Below are positions 15,470 through 23,577 of a stretch of DNA of 35,689 nucleotides, in pieces. The position numbers and the translations under genes were made by a program. The notes below the pieces were generated by a model that was not told the DNA's origin, made no database searches, and saw only the letters and a list, made by a program, of their open reading frames with translations. The stretch comes from an uncultured Lachnospiraceae bacterium (GTDB taxonomy: Bacteria; Bacillota; Clostridia; Lachnospirales; Lachnospiraceae), in the NCBI GenBank assembly GCA_910587105.1, contig CAJUMB010000036.1, positions 1 through 35,689 on the forward strand, given 5' to 3'. The number at the start of each line of letters is the position of its first letter. Position 1 is the first letter of the stretch.

Positions 15470-16831
15470 CTAATGACTGCCTTCTTCTTCCGGCAGATGC
15501 ATGTCTTTCGGCAATACCAGATTTAACACAATGGCGATCATGGTGGCCAGCACAACCGGAGACTTTCCCAATATGGTGGTCACCCATGCGGGAAATGCCG
15601 CCAGCGCCTGGTTGGACTGCGTAATCCCCATTCCCAGTGCAATGGCCAGTCCCACAATAGTGGTATTTCTGTAATTCATAGGCGATACGGTGATCAGCTT
15701 CACCCCCGTCATGGCAATGGAGGCAAATACCGATACTGTGGCCCCTCCCAGTACACAATAAGGAATTGTGGTTAAAATCGACGAAAACTTAGGAATCAGC
15801 CCCGCCGCAAGAAGAATGCCTGCCGCTATGGCAAATACCCGCTTTGCCACTACTTTCGTAGACGACACAATCCCCACATTCTGACTGTATGTGGCTGTGG
15901 GAAGCCCTCCGAAAAACGCACAGATAATATTGCTGATCCCATAGGCCACAATGCCGCCGTTTAATTCTTCATCAGTAGGCATCCTGTCCAAGCCGCCTGT
16001 GGTAGTGGCTGAAAAATCGCCGATAGCCTGGATGGCACTGATGGCAAACAGTACTGCTATGGCCACACAGGAAGACGGCTCAAATGCAAGACCAAAATGC
16101 AGCGGCCGGGGCAGCTGGAACATGGATGCCGATGCAATGGGAGAAAAATCCACCATGCCGAAAAACAGAGACACCACATATCCAATCATGATCCCTATTA
16201 ATATAGAAGATAATTTCCAGATTCCTTTTCCATAATGATTCAAAGCCGTAACAATAATCAGCACAATAATTGACACCAGCCAGTTCTGCCAGGAACCGTA
16301 ATCTGCACTTCCCACACCGCCTGCCATGTAGTTAATGGCAGTAGGGTACAGGGAAAGCCCGATGGCAAATACCACTGTGCCCGCAATCAACGGCGGGAAA
16401 AATCTGCGGATCTGTTTGATAAAAACCCCCACAAGCACCGCCACAGCGCCGCCGATAATCTGTGCGCCCAGTATAGCTGCCACATGGTGCTCCTCTGCAA
16501 TGGCCTGCATGGTGGGCACATAGGCAAAACTGATGCCCATGATCACCGGAAGCCCGGAACCGATAGATACCGGAGCCCCCTTTAAAATAGGAAACAGCTG
16601 AAGAAACGTGGTCAGCGCCGACATCACCAAAGCCGCCTGTATCAATATAATAGAGTCCGCCGGAGAAAGCCCGGCCACCCCCGCTACAATAATCGCCGGT
16701 GTCACACACCCCACAATCATTGCCACCACATGCTGAAGCGCCAGCGGAAATGCCTGTGATACGGTAGGTTTTCCATTGACATAAAACAGCTCTTGGGAGA
16801 TTGTTCTCCCTGTTTCTTTGCTTTTGCCCAT
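15470..16831 (-). CDS. NCS2-family purine (xanthine/uric acid) permease
   Basis: The 453-residue integral membrane protein is of the nucleobase:cation symporter 2 family, with about 14 predicted hydrophobic segments. Recognisable motifs are LQHVVAM (His33) in the first helices, the NCS2 signature ATYSQNVGIVSSTK at 314-326, and the TM8 segment AIQAIGDFSATT. The TM8 residue that is Glu in well-studied members (followed three residues later by G-D) is Gln268 here, while Asp272 is kept. The gene heads the leftward purine operon and has a GAGGAGGAG ribosome binding site. By context it imports xanthine, uric acid or a related purine; the exact substrate cannot be read from sequence. It resembles E. 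coli YgfU/YgfO-type carriers in family and context. Confidence 0.9.
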   Translation of the reverse strand: MGKSKETGRTISQELFYVNGKPTVSQAFPLALQHVVAMIVGCVTPAIIVAGVAGLSPADSIILIQAALVMSALTTFLQLFPILKGAPVSIGSGLPVIMGISFAYVPTMQAIAEEHHVAAILGAQIIGGAVAVLVGVFIKQIRRFFPPLIAGTVVFAIGLSLYPTAINYMAGGVGSADYGSWQNWLVSIIVLIIVTALNHYGKGIWKLSSILIGIMIGYVVSLFFGMVDFSPIASASMFQLPRPLHFGLAFEPSSCVAIAVLFAISAIQAIGDFSATTTGGLDRMPTDEELNGGIVAYGISNIICAFFGGLPTATYSQNVGIVSSTKVVAKRVFAIAAGILLAAGLIPKFSSILTTIPYCVLGGATVSVFASIAMTGVKLITVSPMNYRNTTIVGLAIALGMGITQSNQALAAFPAWVTTILGKSPVVLATMIAIVLNLVLPKDMHLPEEEGSH

Positions 16832-16899
16832 ATCTCCTCCTCACTTTCGGATATTGATTTTAGAAACTGTCATCAAATCATTCCTTTACAGTTCCTTAA

Positions 16900-16940
16900 C
16901 GGGTGTCTGAAACTTCATTCCCATAATTTTCAGACACGCT
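16900..16940. repeat. short inverted pair of the GCGTGTCTGAAAATT repeat
   Basis: Arms 16900-16915 and 16925-16940 match at 13 of 16 positions around the 9-base loop CATTCCCAT. They share the core GTGTCTGAAA with the longer palindrome at 26008-26173. It would form a hairpin in the permease leader RNA. Confidence 0.65.
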
Positions 16941-16975
16941 GCAGACAATTTGGAAAACACCCATTTCATAACCAG

Positions 16976-17018
16976 AGTTTGGACTTTTGAGCTCTGTTTG
17001 GCCTCTTTTGTCCAAACT
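16976..17018. promoter_or_regulatory. inverted repeat AGTTTGGAC...GTCCAAACT in the permease leader, candidate operator or RNA stem
   Basis: The 9-bp arms at 16976-16984 and 17010-17018 are exact, with 25 bases between. A third related half-site, TGTTTGGCC, lies inside (16996-17003). A TATAAT-like box on the minus strand at 17056-17051 lies upstream, though without a good -35. The arrangement fits a regulator site for the leftward operon, or a leader stem. Confidence 0.45.
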
Positions 17019-17098
17019 TGTGACTCTTGAAGCAGTTTTCGCAATTATCTATTATATATGTAGCTTTCTTGTCAGCAGGACTTCTGTTACAATATAGT

Positions 17099-17180
17099 TA
17101 TACCCGCGAGCCAAATGATTTGCCAGCAAGTCTTCACTGTTTCAAGCAAAACAGCAAATCATTTGGCAAATACGTATGCT
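17099..17180. repeat. copy 2 of the dispersed palindromic repeat (GCCAAATGATTTGC arms)
   Basis: Exact 14-bp inverted arms lie at 17110-17123 and 17154-17167, separated by 30 bases. The outer flanks TATACCCGC and GTATGCTCTTGAG are shared with the shorter copy at 5412-5459. Confidence 0.65.
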
Positions 17181-17235
17181 CTTGAGTATACCAGCTGCAT
17201 TGGCTTTGCGGCCAGTACATAATATACAATAATCA

Positions 17236-17249
17236 TTTGACCGGTCAAA
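17236..17249. promoter_or_regulatory. perfect 14-bp palindrome TTTGACCGGTCAAA, candidate operator
   Basis: The palindrome lies in the 647-bp divergent region, 144 bp before the -35 box of the ygeX promoter. Short perfect dyads of this kind are typical dimeric regulator sites. No regulator gene is adjacent, so the binder is unknown. Confidence 0.45.
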
Positions 17250-17392
17250 AGTTGATATCGTACAAATCTAACAATTCCTGCTCCGGATAAATTTATAATA
17301 ACATCAAATTGATCAAAATACAATGATTTTATTTTAAAAATTTCTTTTTCTAAGATTTTTTTATTATCGTTACAAATTTTTATCTTTATGTC

Positions 17393-17420
17393 TTGATTTT
17401 TTCAAAATTTCTGTTATGAT
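17393..17420 (+). promoter_or_regulatory. promoter of the ygeX-ygeY-ygeW-arcC block
   Basis: TTGATT (17393-17398) and TATGAT (17415-17420) are separated by 16 bases, with TGT before the -10 giving an extended -10. Transcription would start near 17427, about 50 bp before the ygeX ATG. The surrounding 17260-17430 stretch is strongly A/T-rich. Confidence 0.65.
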
Positions 17421-17478
17421 AGATTTAGAACAAAAAAACGAAGCAAAAACTAAATATCGAGACTAAGGGGGTTTTACC

Positions 17479-18720
17479 ATGAGCAATACCGAAAACCATT
17501 TAAAATGGACATGGAACCACATTGCCAAAAGCGATGACAAACAAGTTCAGAACATGTCTATGGAAGAAATGGCCAAGGCCAATAACTTCCATAAAAGTTT
17601 TCCTCAATATGAAGCAACACCTCTCACCCGCCTGTCAGGGCTTGCGTCCTGTCTGGGACTGAAACGCCTCTATGTAAAGGATGAGTCTTACCGTTTTGGT
17701 CTGAATGCCTTCAAGGTGCTGGGGGGCTCTTATGCCATCGCCAGATACATAGCCCAGCAGGTGGGAAAAGACATCAGTGAGATACCTTATCAGGTACTTA
17801 CATCAGATAAGCTGAGGGAAGAATTCGGCCAGGCAACGTTTTTTACAGCCACAGACGGCAACCACGGACGGGGCGTGGCCTGGGCAGCCAATAAACTGGG
17901 GCAGAAATGTGTGGTGAGAATGCCGAAAGGAACCACTCAGACCAGACTTATGAACATCGCAAAAGAAAATGCAGATGTTACTATAGAAGATCTGAACTAT
18001 GACGACTGTGTCCGGCTGGCTGCAAAAGAAGCTGCCCAGACCCAAAACGGCATTATGGTACAAGACACTGCATGGGAAGGTTATGAAGAAATTCCCACCT
18101 GGATTATGCAGGGTTATGGGACACTTGCCCTGGAGGCAGACCAGCAGCTGCGAGATGACGGCTGCCGTCCCACCCACATCTTTATTCAGGCAGGTGTGGG
18201 TTCCCTGGCAGGGGCGGTGATCGGATTTTTTGCCAACCGCTTCAAAGAAAACCCGCCCATTATGGTTGTGGTGGAAGCTGGCGCCGCAGACTGCCTGTAC
18301 CGCTCCGCTGTGAAAGCAGACGGAAGCCGTGTGGATGTGACTGGAGATATGCTCACAATCATGGCTGGCCTTGCCTGCGGTGAGGCAAACACCGTCTCCT
18401 GGGATATTTTAAGAAATCATGCAGACGCCTTCGTCTCTTGTCCAGACTGGGTAAGCGCCAACGGCACGCGTATCTACGGCTCTCCGGTGAAAGGCGACCC
18501 CCAGGTAATTTCCGGTGAATCCGGTTCTGTCACCCTGGGCCTGGTCCATGCGCTGATGACCAAACCCGAATACAAAGACCTGAAAGAAGCCTTAAAATTA
18601 GATGAAAATGCAGAAGTCCTTCTGGTTTCCTCTGAGGGAGACACAGACCCTGAGCGTTACAGAGAAATCACCTGGGAAGGATTATGCGGAACTGATAAAG
18701 AACCCTTTGCCGGCCTGTAA
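17479..18720 (+). CDS. ygeX: YgeX, 2,3-diaminopropionate ammonia-lyase
   Basis: This 413-residue PLP enzyme of the tryptophan synthase beta/threonine dehydratase fold converts 2,3-diaminopropionate to pyruvate and two ammonia. The PLP lysine is Lys79 in the LNAFKVLGGSYA motif. FTATDGNHGRGVAWAA (in part) forms the substrate/cofactor loop, and QAGVGSLAGAVIGFF is the glycine-rich phosphate loop. Length and motifs match E. coli YgeX. It begins the rightward block, with AAGGGGG 8 bp before its ATG. In the uric acid pathway it carries out the last step, feeding pyruvate to fermentation. Confidence 0.95.
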   Translation: MSNTENHLKWTWNHIAKSDDKQVQNMSMEEMAKANNFHKSFPQYEATPLTRLSGLASCLGLKRLYVKDESYRFGLNAFKVLGGSYAIARYIAQQVGKDISEIPYQVLTSDKLREEFGQATFFTATDGNHGRGVAWAANKLGQKCVVRMPKGTTQTRLMNIAKENADVTIEDLNYDDCVRLAAKEAAQTQNGIMVQDTAWEGYEEIPTWIMQGYGTLALEADQQLRDDGCRPTHIFIQAGVGSLAGAVIGFFANRFKENPPIMVVVEAGAADCLYRSAVKADGSRVDVTGDMLTIMAGLACGEANTVSWDILRNHADAFVSCPDWVSANGTRIYGSPVKGDPQVISGESGSVTLGLVHALMTKPEYKDLKEALKLDENAEVLLVSSEGDTDPERYREITWEGLCGTDKEPFAGL

Positions 18721-18768
18721 GAACAGTGACAAGAGGAACATACGTATATAAAATTGGAGGAAAAGAAT

Positions 18769-20082
18769 ATGTTAGATTTTGAAAAAATAAAAAGTGCTGC
18801 CCAGAGTTATGAAAAAGATATGACCGCATTTCTCCGCGCCATCGTGAAAAATCCCGGAGAAAGCTGTGATGAAAAGGCTCATATCGACACCATCGCCGCC
18901 GAGATGAAAAAAGTAGGTTTCGACGAAGTGCAGATTGACCCTCAGGGAAATGTGATTGGATATATGGGAACTGGAAGCAGAATCATCGCTTACGACGCGC
19001 ACATTGACACTGTGGGAATCGGAAATATTGAAAACTGGACGTTTGACCCTTATGAAGGCTACGAAAATGAGACAGAAATCGGCGGCCGGGGAGTATCCGA
19101 CCAGTGCGGCGGCATCGTATCTTCTGTATACGGCGCCAAGATTATGAAGGATATGGACCTGATTCCCAAAGACTGCAGAATTATGGTGGTGGGAACTGTA
19201 CAGGAAGAAGACTGTGACGGTCTTTGCTGGCAGTACATCATCAACGAAGATAAGGTCCGCCCGGAATTCGTAGTCTCCACAGAGCCCACCGACGGGGGTA
19301 TTTACAGGGGCCAGAGAGGCCGTATGGAAATCCGCGTGGATGTAAAGGGCATCTCCTGCCACGGCTCTGCGCCGGAACGGGGAGACAATGCCATCTATAA
19401 AATGGCAGACATTCTTCAGGACATCCGTGCCTTAAACGAAAACGATGCAGAAGACACCACAGAAATCAAGGGCCTTGTGAAAATGCTGGATGCCAAATAC
19501 AATCCGGATTGGGAAGAAGCCAGATTCCTGGGCCGGGGTACTGTAACAGTTTCCCAGATTTTCTATACTTCACCCAGCCGCTGCGCCGTGGCTGACTCCT
19601 GTTCCATCTCTTTGGACCGCCGCATGACCTTTGGAGAAACCTGGGAAAGCTGCCTGGATGAAATCCGTGCCCTGCCAAATGTGAAGAAATACGGGGATGA
19701 TGTGACTGTTTCCATGTACCACTATGACCGCCCGTCTTACACTGGATGCGTATACGAAATCGAATGCTACTTCCCCACATGGGCAATCCCCAAAGACCAT
19801 AAGGTGACGAAAGCCCTGGAAGCAGCTTACACGGGTCTTTACGGAGACAAACGCATCGGCGCCGCTGACACTCTAAAAATGCGCCAGGCCCGGCCGCTCA
19901 CTGACAAGTGGACTTTTTCCACCAACGGTGTTTCTATTATGGGAAGAAACAACATCCCCTGCATCGGATTCGGACCAGGGGCAGAAGCACAGGCCCATGC
20001 GCCTAATGAGATGACCTGGAAGCAGGATCTGGTTACCTGCGCGGCTGTATATGCAGCATTGCCTTCAGAGTACTGCAAATAA
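18769..20082 (+). CDS. ygeY: YgeY, M20-family selenium-metabolism-linked hydrolase
   Basis: The 437-residue protein is of the M20/ArgE/DapE metallohydrolase family. Metal and catalytic residues are visible: His78 and Asp80 (AYDAHIDTVG), Asp111 (GVSDQCGG), Glu146-Glu147 (VQEED) and a late His near the C-terminus (EAQAHAPNE). I start it at the ATG at 18769, where GGAGG lies 8 bp upstream. A TTG further upstream overlaps that site and is unlikely. In this cluster YgeY is thought to hydrolyse a ureido/amide intermediate on the way to 2,3-diaminopropionate; the precise bond is not shown by the sequence. It follows ygeX by 48 bp in the same transcript. Confidence 0.92.
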   Translation: MLDFEKIKSAAQSYEKDMTAFLRAIVKNPGESCDEKAHIDTIAAEMKKVGFDEVQIDPQGNVIGYMGTGSRIIAYDAHIDTVGIGNIENWTFDPYEGYENETEIGGRGVSDQCGGIVSSVYGAKIMKDMDLIPKDCRIMVVGTVQEEDCDGLCWQYIINEDKVRPEFVVSTEPTDGGIYRGQRGRMEIRVDVKGISCHGSAPERGDNAIYKMADILQDIRALNENDAEDTTEIKGLVKMLDAKYNPDWEEARFLGRGTVTVSQIFYTSPSRCAVADSCSISLDRRMTFGETWESCLDEIRALPNVKKYGDDVTVSMYHYDRPSYTGCVYEIECYFPTWAIPKDHKVTKALEAAYTGLYGDKRIGAADTLKMRQARPLTDKWTFSTNGVSIMGRNNIPCIGFGPGAEAQAHAPNEMTWKQDLVTCAAVYAALPSEYCK

Positions 20083-20213
20083 TAAGGCGGAAAGAGTTCA
20101 TGAGTCACGAATTTGGGCAGAAGAAACTCTGGCTATGAAGCTTCCATGGCCGTGCGGCAGTGATAATAAAACGATTATATAATTAAAAAATTAAAATTTG
20201 GGAGGATTTTTAT

Positions 20214-21407
20214 ATGAAAACATTACAGAGCTATATTGACAAATTAAATGCATTGAATTTTAAAAATATGTACAACGGCGACTTTTTCCTTACATGGGAG
20301 AAGACTGACGACGAGATCCAGGCAGTGTTTACCCTGGCAGATGCACTGCGCTATATGAGGGAACATAACATTTCTACTAAAGTTTTTGAAAGCGGCCTGG
20401 GGATTTCTTTATTCCGGGATAATTCTACCCGTACCCGTTTTTCTTTCGCCTCTGCCTGCAACCTTCTGGGGCTGGAAGTGCAGGATCTGGACGAGGGAAA
20501 ATCCCAAGTAGCCCATGGCGAAACTGTCCGGGAAACAGCCAACATGATCTCCTTCATGGCTGACGTAATCGGTATCCGGGATGATATGTATATCGGAAAA
20601 GGAAACACCTATATGCACGAAGTGGTGGACGCTGTTACCCAGGGAAACAAAGACGGCATCCTGGAGCAGAAACCTACACTGGTGAACCTCCAGTGCGACA
20701 TCGACCACCCCACCCAGGCAATGGCAGATATGCTGCATATTATCCATGAGTTTGGCGGCGTAGAGAATCTGAAAGGCAAAAAGCTGGCCATGACCTGGGC
20801 TTACTCCCCGTCTTACGGCAAGCCTCTGTCCGTTCCTCAGGGAATCATCGGACTGATGACACGTTTCGGCATGGATGTGGTGCTGGCCCATCCAGAGGGC
20901 TATGAAATCTTCCCGGAAGTGGAAGCAGTAGCTGGGAAAAATGCAGCAAAATCAGGGGGCTCTTTCTCCAAAACCAACAGCATGGCAGAAGCCTTCAAAG
21001 ACGCTGATATTGTGTATCCCAAGAGCTGGGCTCCTTTTGCCGCTATGGAAAAACGAACCGTCCTCTACGGAAACGGCGACACAGACGGCATCAACGCTCT
21101 GGAAAAAGAGCTGCTGGCACAAAATGCCCAGCACAAAGACTGGGCCTGCACAGAGGAACTGATGCGCACCACAAAAGATGGAAAAGCATTATACATGCAC
21201 TGCCTGCCTGCTGACATTACCGGTGTCAGCTGCGAGACTGGAGAGGTAGACGCATCGGTATTTGACCGTTACAGAACTCCTCTGTACAAAGAGGCCAGCT
21301 TCAAACCCTATATCATCGCAGCTATGATCTTCCTGGCAAAATTTGCCGACCCGGCTGACATTCTCAAGAAACTGGAAGCCAAAGGAATGCCGCGGGTATT
21401 CAAATAA
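20214..21407 (+). CDS. ygeW: YgeW, knotted carbamoyltransferase
   Basis: This 397-residue protein belongs to the aspartate/ornithine transcarbamoylase superfamily. The carbamoyl-phosphate site is Ser71-Thr-Arg-Thr-Arg75, HPTQ is at 165-168, and MHCLPAD lies near the C-terminus. The YgeW group has an unusual knotted fold and did not use ornithine or aspartate in earlier tests. In the uric acid setting it is expected to run in reverse, cutting ureido groups with phosphate to give carbamoyl phosphate. It has a GGGAGG site 7 bp before the ATG, follows a 131-bp A/T-rich gap, and is directly before carbamate kinase. Confidence 0.93.
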   Translation: MKTLQSYIDKLNALNFKNMYNGDFFLTWEKTDDEIQAVFTLADALRYMREHNISTKVFESGLGISLFRDNSTRTRFSFASACNLLGLEVQDLDEGKSQVAHGETVRETANMISFMADVIGIRDDMYIGKGNTYMHEVVDAVTQGNKDGILEQKPTLVNLQCDIDHPTQAMADMLHIIHEFGGVENLKGKKLAMTWAYSPSYGKPLSVPQGIIGLMTRFGMDVVLAHPEGYEIFPEVEAVAGKNAAKSGGSFSKTNSMAEAFKDADIVYPKSWAPFAAMEKRTVLYGNGDTDGINALEKELLAQNAQHKDWACTEELMRTTKDGKALYMHCLPADITGVSCETGEVDASVFDRYRTPLYKEASFKPYIIAAMIFLAKFADPADILKKLEAKGMPRVFK

Positions 21408-21504
21408 GAAAGAGTCAGTTACAAGTTACACCCTCCCATGCGGGAAGGAACGGGCCCGCCTCCTTGTCCGTTCTTCCGGCATGGGAAGGAAAAAAGGAGA
21501 AAAC

Positions 21505-22449
21505 ATGAATAAGAAAAAAAGAGTGGTACTGGCTCTGGGCGGCAATGCCCTGGGCAATACTCTTCCAGAACAGATGGCTGCCGTGAAAATCACTGCTAAG
21601 GCCATCGCAGACCTGATTGAAGAAGGCTGTGAAATCGTTATTACCCATGGAAACGGACCCCAGGTGGGCATGGTGAACAACGCCATGATCGCACTGACCC
21701 ATGAAAATCCCAAACAGCCCAACACACCTCTGTCCGTATGTGTAGCCATGAGCCAGGCTTACATCGGCTATGACCTGCAGAATGCCCTGCGTGAAGAACT
21801 CTTAAACCGCAATATGCCGGAGATTCCTGTGGCCACCATGATCACACAGATCCGGGTAGACGAAAACGACCCTGCCTTCCAGAGTCCTTCCAAGCCCATC
21901 GGTGAATTCGTGGACGCCCAGCAGGCAAAGGCGATGGAAGAAAAATACCATTACATTATGAAAGAAGATTCCGGAAGAGGATACCGCCGGGTGGTGGCGT
22001 CTCCGAAACCGGTAGAAATCATTGAAATCGGCACCATCCGCACCATGGTGGACGCCGGAAACCTGGTAATCGCCTGCGGCGGAGGGGGTATCCCTGTTAT
22101 CCGCCAGGGCAATCACTTAAAAGGCGCCAGCGCCGTTATTGACAAGGACTTTGCCAGCTGCCTGCTGGCAAAGGAACTGGACGCCGACTATCTGATCATC
22201 CTCACAGCAGTGGAAAAAGCCGCCATCCATTTCGGAACAGATAAGGAACAGTGGTTAAGCGACGTATCTGTAGAGGAAGCCAATCAATATATCCAGGAAG
22301 GCCACTTCGCCGCAGGCTCTATGCTGCCCAAAGTACAGGCCGCCACAGACTTCGCAGCCTCCCGTCCGGGACGCACCGCCCTGATCACCCTGCTGGAGAA
22401 ATCCAGAGACGCCATTCAGGGAAAAACCGGGACTATGTTTCATGCATAA
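21505..22449 (+). CDS. arcC: carbamate kinase (ArcC/YqeA)
   Basis: The 314-residue amino-acid-kinase-fold enzyme makes ATP and carbamate from carbamoyl phosphate and ADP. Motifs are VVLALGGNALG at the N-terminus, ITHGNGPQVGMV, IACGGGGIPVI and ASAVIDKDFASCLLA. I chose the ATG at 21505 because AAAAAGGAGA lies just before it and the family begins here. The frame is open further upstream, overlapping ygeW, but that extension has no similarity to the family. Placed right after ygeW it would harvest the carbamoyl phosphate released from ureido intermediates, making this the energy-conserving step of the block. Confidence 0.93.
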   Translation: MNKKKRVVLALGGNALGNTLPEQMAAVKITAKAIADLIEEGCEIVITHGNGPQVGMVNNAMIALTHENPKQPNTPLSVCVAMSQAYIGYDLQNALREELLNRNMPEIPVATMITQIRVDENDPAFQSPSKPIGEFVDAQQAKAMEEKYHYIMKEDSGRGYRRVVASPKPVEIIEIGTIRTMVDAGNLVIACGGGGIPVIRQGNHLKGASAVIDKDFASCLLAKELDADYLIILTAVEKAAIHFGTDKEQWLSDVSVEEANQYIQEGHFAAGSMLPKVQAATDFAASRPGRTALITLLEKSRDAIQGKTGTMFHA

Positions 22450-22456
22450 AATCTGC

Positions 22457-22485
22457 AAATCACCCATCTGATTGATGGGTGATTT
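22457..22485. terminator. bidirectional terminator between arcC and yqeC
   Basis: A perfect 12-bp stem (AAATCACCCATC / GATGGGTGATTT) closes a 5-base loop and is followed by TCTTTC on the plus strand. The yqeC stop codon (22460-22462) lies inside the stem, so the two convergent genes share it. Confidence 0.75.
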
Positions 22486-23236
22486 CTTTCGGTGAAAAAG
22501 ATGTCACAATCATTTTAACATCATTTCTTTCCCTCACAACGCTCCAGATTTCCACAGCCAGCTCACACCTCTGCCGGTTATCCGCCTTGTTTAAAACCAC
22601 CACATAGGACATATCCCTGCCCACTCCTTTTCTGCCTGCCGTCGGGCTCATAGCCAGAAGCGCAATGTCTCTGGGTTCCAGCACATCTTCTGGACATTTG
22701 CCCAGAAACCTTGCCATAAGTTCCGGACGGAAACCAACTTCCCCAATCCTCTTTCCCACCGCATCCAGACCATATACCGACAGGACACAGGTTGTCTGGG
22801 GCAGAATCACAGGCTCGTGAGCCGCCGGGATTTTCACAGGAAGCATCCGGGCCCCATCTGATTCAATCAAAACAGGACATGGGAGCTCAAGAACCTGTTT
22901 CAAGATATTCTCAGGAAGAATCCCTGCCCTCCCCCTATCGGCTTTTCCCCCAGTAAATACCCACCCTTCCCGTTCCAGAACATCTGTGAGTTCCTCTATA
23001 GCAGGATTTTCTAAAAAAGCAGGGGAATTCTCCTTTAAAATATGCGTGGTGGTAGTCACCACCGGTTTTCTCCCTATCATTTGATACTCTGCCGCCAGTG
23101 CTCTCAGCAGTGATGTTTTCCCCCCTGCGCCCACCGCCGCTATCCTGGGTTTTCTGTCTCCGCCGCCGTCAAGATTCAGCGCCTCCAGCAGTGAATGATA
23201 CTCTGTAAGTTTCCCGTCTTTGATTTCAGCAATCAT
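22460..23236 (-). CDS. yqeC: YqeC, selenium-dependent hydroxylase accessory protein
   Basis: The 258-residue protein has a P-loop (AVGAGGKTSLLRALA, Lys40-Thr41) and the family segments VVTTTTHIL, LIESDGARMLPVKIPAAHEPVI and VVLNKADN. It is a nucleotide-binding protein found with selenium-dependent molybdenum hydroxylases and thought to act in formation of their selenium-containing cofactor. It is encoded opposite to and converging on arcC, apart from its functional partners yqeB and xdhD in the other block, so it needs its own promoter. No MocA/YgfJ cytidylyltransferase gene accompanies it, unlike in E. coli. Confidence 0.88.
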   Translation of the reverse strand: MIAEIKDGKLTEYHSLLEALNLDGGGDRKPRIAAVGAGGKTSLLRALAAEYQMIGRKPVVTTTTHILKENSPAFLENPAIEELTDVLEREGWVFTGGKADRGRAGILPENILKQVLELPCPVLIESDGARMLPVKIPAAHEPVILPQTTCVLSVYGLDAVGKRIGEVGFRPELMARFLGKCPEDVLEPRDIALLAMSPTAGRKGVGRDMSYVVVLNKADNRQRCELAVEIWSVVRERNDVKMIVTSFSPKEITHQSDG

Positions 23237-23577
23237 ATTCTGATTTCCCCCTTTCTTCCTTTTGACAGCTATTATAACACACAGTTCTTATCGCGTGTCT
23301 GAAAATTCATCTGCTCATTGGAATTAATGCACAATGAAGCGCCGCTGTCTCCATTGACACAGCAGACTCTCCATGTTAGATTATAGATACATCAGCTATC
23401 AGCATGTGTTTGAAAAACAAAGCTATGAAGGCATTCTATCAGAATCCAGGAAATGAAGCCTTCCGTCAGATAGTGAAAATTCTTGTACATAGTAACGACA
23501 GATAAGTGGTAATTTCAACACAGGGAACTTATTATACAATATTTCATCCAAATATCATGGAGGAAGTGCATAATCTA
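23237..23577. other. spacer with a solo repeat end and a decayed 26-codon frame
   Basis: This 341-bp gap separates the purine locus from the mosaic region. It holds GCGTGTCTGAAAATTCAT at 23293-23310, a solo copy of the repeat end, and a weaker relative near 23404 (ATGTGTTTGAAAAAC). A short plus-strand frame at 23425-23505 starts MKAFYQNPGNEAFRQ; it has no clear ribosome binding site and I do not recognise it. Nothing else is supported. Confidence 0.5.

Noticed and set aside
16832..17478. purine-type riboswitch upstream of the permease
   Set aside because: I looked for the conserved purine aptamer loops on both strands and did not find them; only the simple stem at 16976-17018 is present.
18754..18768. 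TTG start for YgeY
   Set aside because: The TTG overlaps the ribosome binding site that serves the ATG at 18769.
21343..21504. 54-codon upstream extension of carbamate kinase
   Set aside because: It overlaps the ygeW end and has no similarity to the family; a good ribosome binding site and the family N-terminus support the ATG at 21505.
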